A stretch of DNA of 5,112 nucleotides from Candidatus Gastranaerophilales bacterium (GTDB taxonomy: Bacteria; Cyanobacteriota; Vampirovibrionia; Gastranaerophilales; JAQUYY01). The DNA is taken from contig JAQUYY010000145.1 in the NCBI GenBank assembly GCA_028691575.1, forward strand, positions 1 through 5,112. Reading direction: 5' to 3'. The first letter of the stretch is position 1; every line of letters begins with the position of its first letter. Both the position numbers and the translations under genes were made by a program. Under the pieces are notes generated by a model. It had not been told where the DNA came from. It saw only the letters and a list, made by a program, of their open reading frames with translations, and made no database searches. Positions 1 through 5,112 of the stretch are shown piece by piece.

Positions 1-2311
1 CGTTATAGTAATCGGCGTAGGCCTTCAAAAGCACGATGCCGCCTGCCTCTTTATCCCCGAAAAGCGCGATGGATTCATTGGTCGCCTTTTCCAAATTGCG
101 AAAACAAACGATATTGCCGAATGTTTTTACGCTGTTTAAAATACGATTGGTGCGCGAGTATGCCTGCAAAAGGCCGTGCAAACGCAAATTTTTATCAACC
201 CACAACGTATTGAGCGTGATCGCGTCAAAGCCGGTCAAGAACATATTAACCACGATGAGAATATCAATTTCGCGGTTTTTCACCCGCAAACTTACATCTT
301 TATAATAATTTTGGAATTTATCGGATGAGGTGTTATAAGAAGTGCCAAACATTTCGTTATAATCAGCAATCGCGCCATCTAAAAATTCTCTGGAGCTTAC
401 ATCCAATCCGCTCGTATCTTCCGAATTTTCGTCAATCATTCCGTCGGCGTCTTCATCGTTTGCGCCAAAGCTGTAAATCAACGCGATTTTGAGCTTTTTA
501 TCGCTTGGAATATCCTTTAATTGCTTTTTAAATTCGGCATAGTATTTTTTCGCGGCTTCAATTGAGGCAGTCGCAAAAATAGAATTGAATCCGGCAAGCC
601 GCCGATCTTTTAATTTATAAAAACTGTTCCGTTTTGTTTTTTGGTCAAAATGATCGCGAATATAACCGACGATATTCGCCAACCGTTCCGGCGCCGCCAG
701 CACCGCTTCGCGATCAATGTCGCTGACTTTTTTATCTTCAATATCTTCGGCTTCGCGCACCGTGGAAACATAATCAACTTTAAACGGCAAAACATTCCGG
801 TCGGCAATCGCATCCACGATGGTATAGGTGTGCAATTTCTCGCCGAATGCCTGTTCGGTCGTCTTGAAATCCGCCCGCCCGCCCGAAGAAGCATTAACGG
901 CAAAAATCGGCGTGCCGGTGAACCCAAAAAGATGATAATTTTTAAACGCTTTGACAATGGCCGCGTGCATATCGCCAAACTGCGAGCGATGGCACTCGTC
1001 AAATATCAACACAATATGGCCGTCAAAAACAGTGTGCCCGGCATTGCGAGAAATAAACCGATCCAATTTTTGGATGGTGGTGATGATAATGCGCGCGTTC
1101 GGATTTTCAAGCTGTTTTTTCAAAACCGCGGTGCTGGTGTTGCTGTTGGCCGCGCCTTTCTCAAATTTGTCATATTCTCGCATGGTTTGATAATCCAAAT
1201 CCTTACGGTCAACAACAAAAATCACTTTGTCTATATACGGTAATTTACTGACCAACTGCGCGGTTTTGAAACTGGTTAAAGTTTTGCCCGATCCGGTAGT
1301 ATGCCAAATGTAACCCCCTGCTTCCACAGTGCCAAGTTTTTTATAATTGGTGCTGATTTCAATTTTTTTCAATATCCGCTCGGTCGCTACGATCTGATAG
1401 GGCCGCATCGCCAAAAGCAAATGATCGGTGGTAAACACACAATAACGGGTCAGAACATTCAAGATCACATGCTTGGCAAAAAAAGTTTTGGCAAAATCCA
1501 TTAAATCCGTAATCGGACGGTTAGCCGCGTCGGCCCACCAGCTGGTAAATTCAAAACTATTGCCGATGCGCCGGCCGCTCTTGGCCGCGCCTTCATTAGC
1601 TTCTTTGATATGCTCCCGGCGCGTGGTATTGCTGTAATACTTGGTATGCGTGCCGTTGGAAATGACAAAAAGCTGGACATATTCAAAAAGGCCGCTTTGC
1701 GCCCAAAAACTTTCGCGCTGGTAGCGGTTGATCTGGTTAAAGGCTTCCTGCAAAGCCACGCCGCGGCGTTTCAGCTCAATGTGAATCAAAGGCAAACCAT
1801 TGACCAGCACCGTCACATCATAGCGATTGGCGCGCGCGCCATCATCAATCGCGTATTGATTGATAACCTGCAAACTGTTGTCGTGAATGTTATCTTTCTT
1901 GATCAAATAAACATTTTTCACCGCCCCATCGTCGCGCGTCAAATTTTTGATGTAGTCTTCCTGAATCGTCGCGGTTTTTTCCTCAATGCTTTGATTGGGA
2001 TTCGCCAATTCGGACTTGAAAAATCTTTCCCATTCGGCATCGGTAAAAATAAAATCATTGAGTTTTTCCAACTGCCGCCGCAAATTCAAAATCAAATCCG
2101 CCTCGGAACCGATTTTAATATACTCATACGCCTGCGTTTCCAGCTGTTCTATAAACGCCCGCTCCAGCGCCGCCTCGCCCTGATAATCCGCAACACGATC
2201 CGCAAACACCGGCATATATTCCGCCACCACCGTACTCTGCGGATTTTCCGCGACCAAATTGTATCTGCCCGCCGAAGCCTTGGCGGAGGTGGGTTTGTTA
2301 TTTATTGGCAT
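1..2311 (-). CDS. hsdR: HsdR, type I restriction endonuclease and translocase subunit, EcoR124I-like (partial, C-terminus off the window)
   Basis: This is the restriction and motor subunit. It cuts unmodified DNA after ATP-driven translocation and works only when bound to the HsdM/HsdS methylase. The frame is open for 770 codons from ATG 2311 to the left edge. Family members have about 1,000-1,040 residues, so the C-terminal helical domain is missing. The PD-(D/E)XK nuclease is visible as D165, E179-L-K181, the same spacing as EcoR124I D151/E165/K167, followed by QINRY (193-197). Superfamily 2 helicase motifs follow: TGSGKT (339-344), DECH (438-441), FTGTP (464-468), FLTGFDA, and QAYSRTNR (716-723). 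HTTGSGKTLTSFKTAQ and DECHRSQFGDM resemble the EcoR124I (type IC) branch. AAGGAG lies 7 nt before the start, inside the end of hsdS. Residues 8-16 (TSAKASAGR) come from a palindromic repeat and appear inserted. No interrupting stop or frameshift was seen. Confidence 0.95.
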   Translation of the reverse strand, partial: MPINNKPTSAKASAGRYNLVAENPQSTVVAEYMPVFADRVADYQGEAALERAFIEQLETQAYEYIKIGSEADLILNLRRQLEKLNDFIFTDAEWERFFKSELANPNQSIEEKTATIQEDYIKNLTRDDGAVKNVYLIKKDNIHDNSLQVINQYAIDDGARANRYDVTVLVNGLPLIHIELKRRGVALQEAFNQINRYQRESFWAQSGLFEYVQLFVISNGTHTKYYSNTTRREHIKEANEGAAKSGRRIGNSFEFTSWWADAANRPITDLMDFAKTFFAKHVILNVLTRYCVFTTDHLLLAMRPYQIVATERILKKIEISTNYKKLGTVEAGGYIWHTTGSGKTLTSFKTAQLVSKLPYIDKVIFVVDRKDLDYQTMREYDKFEKGAANSNTSTAVLKKQLENPNARIIITTIQKLDRFISRNAGHTVFDGHIVLIFDECHRSQFGDMHAAIVKAFKNYHLFGFTGTPIFAVNASSGGRADFKTTEQAFGEKLHTYTIVDAIADRNVLPFKVDYVSTVREAEDIEDKKVSDIDREAVLAAPERLANIVGYIRDHFDQKTKRNSFYKLKDRRLAGFNSIFATASIEAAKKYYAEFKKQLKDIPSDKKLKIALIYSFGANDEDADGMIDENSEDTSGLDVSSREFLDGAIADYNEMFGTSYNTSSDKFQNYYKDVSLRVKNREIDILIVVNMFLTGFDAITLNTLWVDKNLRLHGLLQAYSRTNRILNSVKTFGNIVCFRNLEKATNESIALFGDKEAGGIVLLKAYADYYN
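2265..2293. repeat. GC-rich imperfect palindrome inside the hsdR N-terminal coding region
   Basis: The plus strand holds CCGCC (2269-2273) and GGCGG (2282-2286), flanking GAAGCCTT, so the segment can fold into a short hairpin with one bulge. The outer part (CTGCCC on the left and AGGTGGG on the right) partly extends the pairing. It encodes PTSAKASAGR near the HsdR start. From memory, related GC-rich hairpin repeats coding SAKASAG-like peptides recur in Candidate Phyla Radiation genomes; I cannot check this here. It may be a dispersed repeat inserted in a tolerant N-terminal region. Confidence 0.45.
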
Positions 2312-2870
2312 ATTCCTTCTCCTTAAATGTTAAAAGTTTCCCCCGATAATATTCATATTGCTGTCTGCGAGCCGAAAGTTCCGCCGGCAAACCGATTGAA
2401 ATATCATTCACAAGCGCGTCAAATTTATCAAGAATTGAAACGATACGATTTTGTGCGGCGAGCGACGGGACTGGGATTTTATATTTCATTATTGCTATCT
2501 TATTTCCTCGCGGCATTTTTGCACCCTTTGCGGTTTGCATATTGTAATTAAAGAAACTATCGGAAGCTAACAGGTGATATAAAAACTTAGAACTCAAATT
2601 ATTTTTCTCCGTTTCGTTTATTCGTATAACCAAAACATCGCCATTTGTTCCGCCAACATTTGTTGCTATCCATATCTTTTTAAGATACGGACGAATATTG
2701 CCAATCAAAATGTCGCCGACTTCATAACAGGTAAGTTTTCCAATTTTGGGGACATAACTTGAAATCGTTTTACCTTGTCTATTTTGCAATAAATTGTCTA
2801 CTCCAACATAACTTTCAACATTTAGTTCATTAGCGGCAATTCTATTTTTTGAATAATCCGCAACATCCAC
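2298..2870 (-). CDS. hsdS: HsdS C-terminal half: second target recognition domain plus distal conserved region (out of frame with the first half)
   Basis: This frame carries the second specificity domain. GNIRPYLKKIWIA (57-69) and GGTNGDVLVI are typical target-recognition-domain sequences. The C-terminus (IPVPSLAAQ..., LPAELSARRQQYEYYRGKLLTF) repeats the conserved region that ends the first half. The start is uncertain. GTG 2870 is the first possible start codon after the upstream in-frame stop, but it cuts off the domain's natural beginning, VRWAKLVDVADYS, which is encoded just upstream. No clear ribosome-binding site lies at a normal distance; the purine-rich GA tract ends about 17 nt away. 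This suggests the segment is normally translated as the second half of a full HsdS after a change in the GA tract. A full fusion with one GA fewer would be 389 residues. It overlaps the hsdR start by 14 bp. Alternative views are an independently translated half-subunit, or a remnant after a frameshift. Confidence 0.85.
   Translation of the reverse strand: MDVADYSKNRIAANELNVESYVGVDNLLQNRQGKTISSYVPKIGKLTCYEVGDILIGNIRPYLKKIWIATNVGGTNGDVLVIRINETEKNNLSSKFLYHLLASDSFFNYNMQTAKGAKMPRGNKIAIMKYKIPVPSLAAQNRIVSILDKFDALVNDISIGLPAELSARRQQYEYYRGKLLTFKEKEYANK
2319..2324 (-). promoter_or_regulatory. Ribosome-binding site of hsdR
   Basis: AAGGAG on the minus strand lies 7 nt before ATG 2311, inside the last codons of hsdS (encoding part of FKEKEYANK). 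It is the strongest Shine-Dalgarno sequence I found in the window and fixes the hsdR start. HsdR can therefore be made independently of full-length HsdS translation, although the 14-bp overlap suggests some coupling. Confidence 0.8.
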
Positions 2871-2884
2871 AAGTTTAGCCCATC

Positions 2885-3469
2885 TTACTCTCTCTCTCTC
2901 TCGTTAAATGCTAAGAGTTTTCCTCTATAATACTCATACTGCTTCTTTCTTGCTTCCAGCTCTGCTTCCAGCTCTGCTTCCAGCTCGGTAAAACTATCAA
3001 GAATTTTGACAATTTCTTCTTGGATTGCAACGGGCGGGATAGGGATTTTGATGCTTAGAATTGCTTCTATTGGTAAATGAGCAGGAATAGCATTTGTTGC
3101 TTGCGACTGAATAAAATCTTGTTTACTTTTTAATACGAAAAATAAATATCTATTATTTAATGCGTCACTAGGTTTAATGCAATAACAAACATCATTTGCC
3201 CAAAAATCTTCTGTAATAAAATTCACAAACCCGGCTGTTCCATATTTCACAACCGTAATTGTGTTAACATGCTGGTTGTGTTTTTCAAAATAACCCATAG
3301 GAGTTACACCACCGCTATAAACAGGATATCTTTTTTCTGGACTTAATTCGCTTTTTGTAACTCGTCTACCTCTTTTGATTGAAGCGCATTCTCCCAGATC
3401 CTTAAACTCCACTCCTTTCGGGCAGAGTTCCGCGATTAATTTTTCAATTTTCGATTGGCGGGTTGTCAT
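2885..3469 (-). CDS. hsdS: HsdS N-terminal half: first target recognition domain plus central conserved region
   Basis: This is a specificity subunit of 194 residues, about half the usual ~390-450. It opens with the standard HsdS sequence KIEKLIAELCPKGVEFKDLGE (1-27 region). It continues through one target recognition domain (about 20-145) and ends in the central conserved helix: IPIPPVAIQEEIVKILDSF, three ELEA repeats (162-173), then RKKQYEYYRGKLLAF. HsdS reads the DNA site and bridges two HsdM subunits, each domain contacting one half of a bipartite sequence. The ATG overlaps the RT stop (ATGA) and no good Shine-Dalgarno sequence precedes it, so translation probably depends on coupling with the RT. 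The frame ends in TAA just after a (GA)7 tract. Removing one GA continues the frame into the second half-gene. As it stands it could be an 'off' phase, or a functional half-subunit that dimerises, as truncated EcoDXXI and EcoR124I HsdS can. Confidence 0.92.
   Translation of the reverse strand: MTTRQSKIEKLIAELCPKGVEFKDLGECASIKRGRRVTKSELSPEKRYPVYSGGVTPMGYFEKHNQHVNTITVVKYGTAGFVNFITEDFWANDVCYCIKPSDALNNRYLFFVLKSKQDFIQSQATNAIPAHLPIEAILSIKIPIPPVAIQEEIVKILDSFTELEAELEAELEARKKQYEYYRGKLLAFNERERE
2889..2902 (-). repeat. (GA)7 dinucleotide tract at the junction of the two hsdS halves
   Basis: On the coding strand, seven perfect GA units run directly after AAC and before GTAAGATGG. The tract encodes ERERE and is followed by the stop TAA. 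With seven units (this sequence) or eight, the first half of HsdS stops at once. With six or nine units the frame reads NERERVRWAKLVDVADY and continues to the end of the second half. Simple repeats at such points mutate by slipped-strand mispairing, so this is a plausible on/off or specificity switch. The repeat and frames are seen directly; variability is inferred. Confidence 0.9.
2951..2986 (-). repeat. Three perfect 12-bp tandem repeats encoding (ELEA)3 in the HsdS central region
   Basis: The coding-strand unit GAGCTGGAAGCA occurs three times with no mismatch and in frame, giving residues 162-173 of the first HsdS half. In EcoR124I and EcoR124II a 12-bp repeat encoding TAEL at the equivalent place is present in two or three copies. 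There it changes the spacer between the two half-sites by one base. The second conserved region of this HsdS lacks such repeats (it has GLPAELSAR). Copy-number change here would be expected to change the recognised spacer length. Confidence 0.92.
3466..3469 (-). promoter_or_regulatory. ATGA stop-start overlap coupling the RT and hsdS
   Basis: The RT stop TGA (3468-3466) shares two bases with the hsdS start ATG (3469-3467). No good Shine-Dalgarno sequence is visible just upstream (the region reads AATTCGGACTTAAT). Translation of hsdS is therefore probably by termination-reinitiation after the RT. If so, the RT and the specificity subunit are made in linked amounts. Confidence 0.8.
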
Positions 3470-4992
3470 ATTAAGTCCGAATTAGCAAAAATATTAACTT
3501 CACTTTCTTTTGGAATTTTTGGCATTTTAGACAACTTGCTTTTATTTATAAAATTATTTTTATCTAGTAAGGTTTTTAGTTGTGGGTCGGTTATAAAATG
3601 ATTGCCGAATATACTTTCATTTTGCGTGCCAGAAACCACATTACATATTTTATCTTCGTAGCCCTTACTTTTATCAACCTTATAAAGGCTTCTTTGCAAC
3701 CAAATCTCATTATATCCAATATTGTTTATGCCTTTTAATTTTCGATAAATCGTATCAACAAAATATTTCTGCTTATTTTTTTCAAGTTTAGGTAATAAAT
3801 TAAAAATACTTACACAAACAACAGCAAAGCACCTTGGATTACTAGCGACAATATCGAGCAAAATCGTTATAAGAAGATCAATCTGTTTTTTGTACCAATT
3901 TATATTTTTATTATAGAATTTTCTTTGATTAAAATGTTGGAGCATCTTTAAAATAAACCCAGAATTTGGATAAATTTTTGAAATATTTAAAACATCCAAC
4001 AAAAGCCTTTTGAGTCTATAAACATCTATCTCCTTATCGGTTCCAATATGATAAATTATATTATCCAACTTGTCTTTTTTAATAGACATTAATGTTATAT
4101 CTTCGCCAATTTCTGTCTTATTTGTGTTTAATCTAAAATTAAAATCAATTAAAATCTCAGATAAAATTTTTATAATCTTCTCATTATCGTTTTTTTCTTT
4201 TGTAAAAATTCTGTAATCATCGCGATACCTTACAATCTCATATTCAATAATTTTTTCACAAAACAATTTATCACCTAGTAGTTTATCTATATAAATCAAA
4301 ATTATTTCAGCAATAAAATCCATCAAAATACTGCCTTGCGGAATTCCATTTGTTTGACCTCCCTGCATCGCACGCAACAAAAAATCTACATCATTGCCGA
4401 TTAATGGTAAATCAGTTTTTTTACCTCTTAGGGTAAATCTGTTTTTTCTATTATTTTTAGCAACTTGTTGCGTGTGTAGAGCCCATGCAACCGAATGTGT
4501 GTACACTGACGAGTAGCAATCAGTAATATCAAGCTTAGACATGTATCTAAACTTTAGCGATTTCTTTATACTTTCTTTTTCAATATCCTCTAAGTAAGAA
4601 AGTATTTGGGTCTTTTTTTGTTTTTTGTGCTTAGATTCTTTTTTGAATATAGGACAATAATGTATTTTATCAACCTGATTGGCTTTGAAGTGTTTTTGAA
4701 TAAATTCCCAATTATCTATAATTTTATTTACCAATTCAAGATAAACGATTGGATGTATGAATTGAAACTTTCTCCACGCATACTTGCCATCCTTATTATT
4801 ATAGATAATATAAGACGTGTTTTCCTCTTGAGCCTTTGAGATATCGAAACCGGCAGTAAATTTACTAATCTCTGTTAACCAAATCTTAAAATTAAAGTAC
4901 TCTGGCAAATCTATACTACAATAAGATTCAGACTCAAGAAAAAAATTCCGCGCTGATTTTTTAGTTAAATTTATAAGTGGGACTCTTTCCAT
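3466..4992 (-). CDS. Reverse transcriptase of the UG/Abi (defence-associated) type, embedded in the type I R-M operon
   Basis: This 508-residue protein has the catalytic motifs of an RNA-directed DNA polymerase. Motif A is DITDCY (D155 catalytic, Y160) followed by SSVYTHSVAWA, a signature-like stretch of UG/Abi RTs. Motif B is NGIPQGS (215-221) and motif C is YRDD (256-259, D258 and D259). About 150 residues precede motif A, and the C-terminal ~180 residues are predominantly helical, with PRCFAVVCVSIFNLLP near 387-401 and GYNEIWLQR near 426-434; UG/Abi RTs often have such helical-repeat tails. I chose ATG 4992 because GAGGG lies 8 nt upstream and the start is 1 nt after the hsdM stop. An in-frame ATG at 5061 would overlap hsdM by 68 bp and adds residues unlike the family. 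The stop is fused to the hsdS start (ATGA), so the gene is co-transcribed and translationally coupled with the R-M genes. It is much more AT-rich than hsdR and hsdM. The RT identity is firm; the exact UG/DRT group and the role are not determined. Confidence 0.93.
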   Translation of the reverse strand: MERVPLINLTKKSARNFFLESESYCSIDLPEYFNFKIWLTEISKFTAGFDISKAQEENTSYIIYNNKDGKYAWRKFQFIHPIVYLELVNKIIDNWEFIQKHFKANQVDKIHYCPIFKKESKHKKQKKTQILSYLEDIEKESIKKSLKFRYMSKLDITDCYSSVYTHSVAWALHTQQVAKNNRKNRFTLRGKKTDLPLIGNDVDFLLRAMQGGQTNGIPQGSILMDFIAEIILIYIDKLLGDKLFCEKIIEYEIVRYRDDYRIFTKEKNDNEKIIKILSEILIDFNFRLNTNKTEIGEDITLMSIKKDKLDNIIYHIGTDKEIDVYRLKRLLLDVLNISKIYPNSGFILKMLQHFNQRKFYNKNINWYKKQIDLLITILLDIVASNPRCFAVVCVSIFNLLPKLEKNKQKYFVDTIYRKLKGINNIGYNEIWLQRSLYKVDKSKGYEDKICNVVSGTQNESIFGNHFITDPQLKTLLDKNNFINKSKLSKMPKIPKESEVNIFANSDLI

Positions 4993-4993
4993 A

Positions 4994-5112
4994 TTATTTT
5001 CCCTCAATATCCGCCACGATCTCATCAATCGCGGCGCGGAGTTCATTTTGCCGGTCGACAATCTTGGCGATTTTTGTGTTGAGTTCGGTGATATCTACGA
5101 CCTCGCGCGTAT
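4994..5112 (-). CDS. hsdM: HsdM, type I DNA methyltransferase subunit, C-terminal end only (partial)
   Basis: Only the last 38 codons are present, ending in TAA; the gene enters from the right edge, so the N6-adenine methyltransferase domain (NPPF motif) is not visible. The tail reads ...LNTKIAKIVDRQ... followed by ELRAAIDEIVADIEGK. This is a charged amphipathic helix of the kind that ends HsdM proteins, where it helps contact HsdS. The frame is open to the edge. In the family, HsdM binds S-adenosylmethionine and, as an M2S1 complex, methylates adenines in the site chosen by HsdS. The stop lies 1 nt before the RT start, and the GAG GGA codons near the end also supply the RT ribosome-binding site. 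The identification rests on a short tail plus gene order (hsdM before hsdS and hsdR). The DNA is more GC-rich than the RT gene that follows. Confidence 0.85.
   Translation of the reverse strand, partial: TREVVDITELNTKIAKIVDRQNELRAAIDEIVADIEGK
5001..5005 (-). promoter_or_regulatory. Ribosome-binding site of the reverse transcriptase gene
   Basis: GAGGG on the minus strand lies 8 nt before ATG 4992 and is part of the second- and third-last sense codons of hsdM. It supports ATG 4992 rather than the upstream in-frame ATG 5061 as the RT start. It also shows that the RT is set up for translation by ribosomes finishing hsdM. Confidence 0.7.

Noticed and set aside
610..1002. 130-codon minus-strand frame inside hsdR
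   Set aside because: It is in a different frame from the continuous HsdR frame, which carries FTGTP here, so it is a shadow.
641..1243. 200-codon open frame on the plus strand
   Set aside because: It lies entirely opposite hsdR, whose helicase motifs are unmistakable on the minus strand. The plus-strand translation shows no recognisable domain.
1610..2326. 238-codon open frame on the plus strand
   Set aside because: It lies opposite the HsdR nuclease domain (D165, E179, K181) and is a shadow of that codon pattern. No domain or convincing start context was seen.
2885..2902. The hsdS split as a simple sequencing error
   Set aside because: Not excluded, but the break falls exactly in a perfect dinucleotide repeat whose unit changes restore the full frame. 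This fits known phase-variable hsdS genes, so I report it as a switch candidate.
4606..4839. 77-codon plus-strand frame with hydrophobic residues
   Set aside because: It is antisense to the AT-rich N-terminal part of the RT. Hydrophobic translations are expected from such sequence, and no ribosome-binding site was seen.
3466..4992. Retron, group II intron or diversity-generating retroelement
   Set aside because: There is no noncoding msr/msd space, no intron structure or maturase-like tail, and no template/variable repeat pair. Motif B is QGS, and the motif A context is of UG/Abi type.
4993..5061. Upstream in-frame start for the RT (23 extra residues)
   Set aside because: This stretch is the hsdM C-terminus in another frame. 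ATG 4992 has a GAGGG site and a 1-nt gap from the hsdM stop, a much better start.

Overview
The window is the 3' half of a type I restriction-modification operon read entirely on the minus strand. A reverse transcriptase gene is embedded in the middle of it. In transcription order (right to left) it contains: the last 38 codons of hsdM (the upstream part lies off the right edge), a 508-residue reverse transcriptase, hsdS split into two consecutive half-genes, and a large 5' part of hsdR that runs off the left edge. There is essentially no intergenic space. The hsdM stop and the RT start are 1 nt apart, the RT stop and the hsdS start share ATGA, and hsdS overlaps hsdR by 14 bp. I therefore see no promoter, terminator, tRNA, rRNA, CRISPR array or insertion sequence here.

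Functionally, HsdM and HsdS form the methyltransferase and HsdR adds ATP-dependent translocation and cleavage. HsdR keeps the nuclease residues with the same spacing as EcoR124I, so the system looks like the EcoR124I (type IC) branch. The RT carries the catalytic motifs (DITDCY, NGIPQGS, YRDD) and a long alpha-helical C-terminal region. This suggests the 'unknown group'/Abi/DRT defence RTs rather than a retron, group II intron or diversity-generating RT. Its place inside the operon recalls prrC inside the EcoprrI locus, where an abortive-infection toxin is guarded by a type I enzyme.

Two repeat structures in hsdS stand out. First, a (GA)7 tract sits exactly at the junction of the two hsdS halves. 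Losing one unit or gaining two would join them into a normal-length 389-residue HsdS, so it looks like a phase-variable switch. Second, three perfect 12-bp repeats encode ELEA-ELEA-ELEA in the central conserved region. This matches in position and unit size the TAEL repeats that set recognition-site spacing in the EcoR124 family.

The organism cannot be named. The N-terminus of HsdR contains a GC-rich near-palindrome (coding TSAKASAGR) of a kind I associate with Candidate Phyla Radiation (Patescibacteria) genomes, which is a weak hint. Base composition is mosaic: hsdR and the hsdM tail are moderately GC-rich, while the RT is strongly AT-rich and the hsdS halves are intermediate, consistent with module shuffling.
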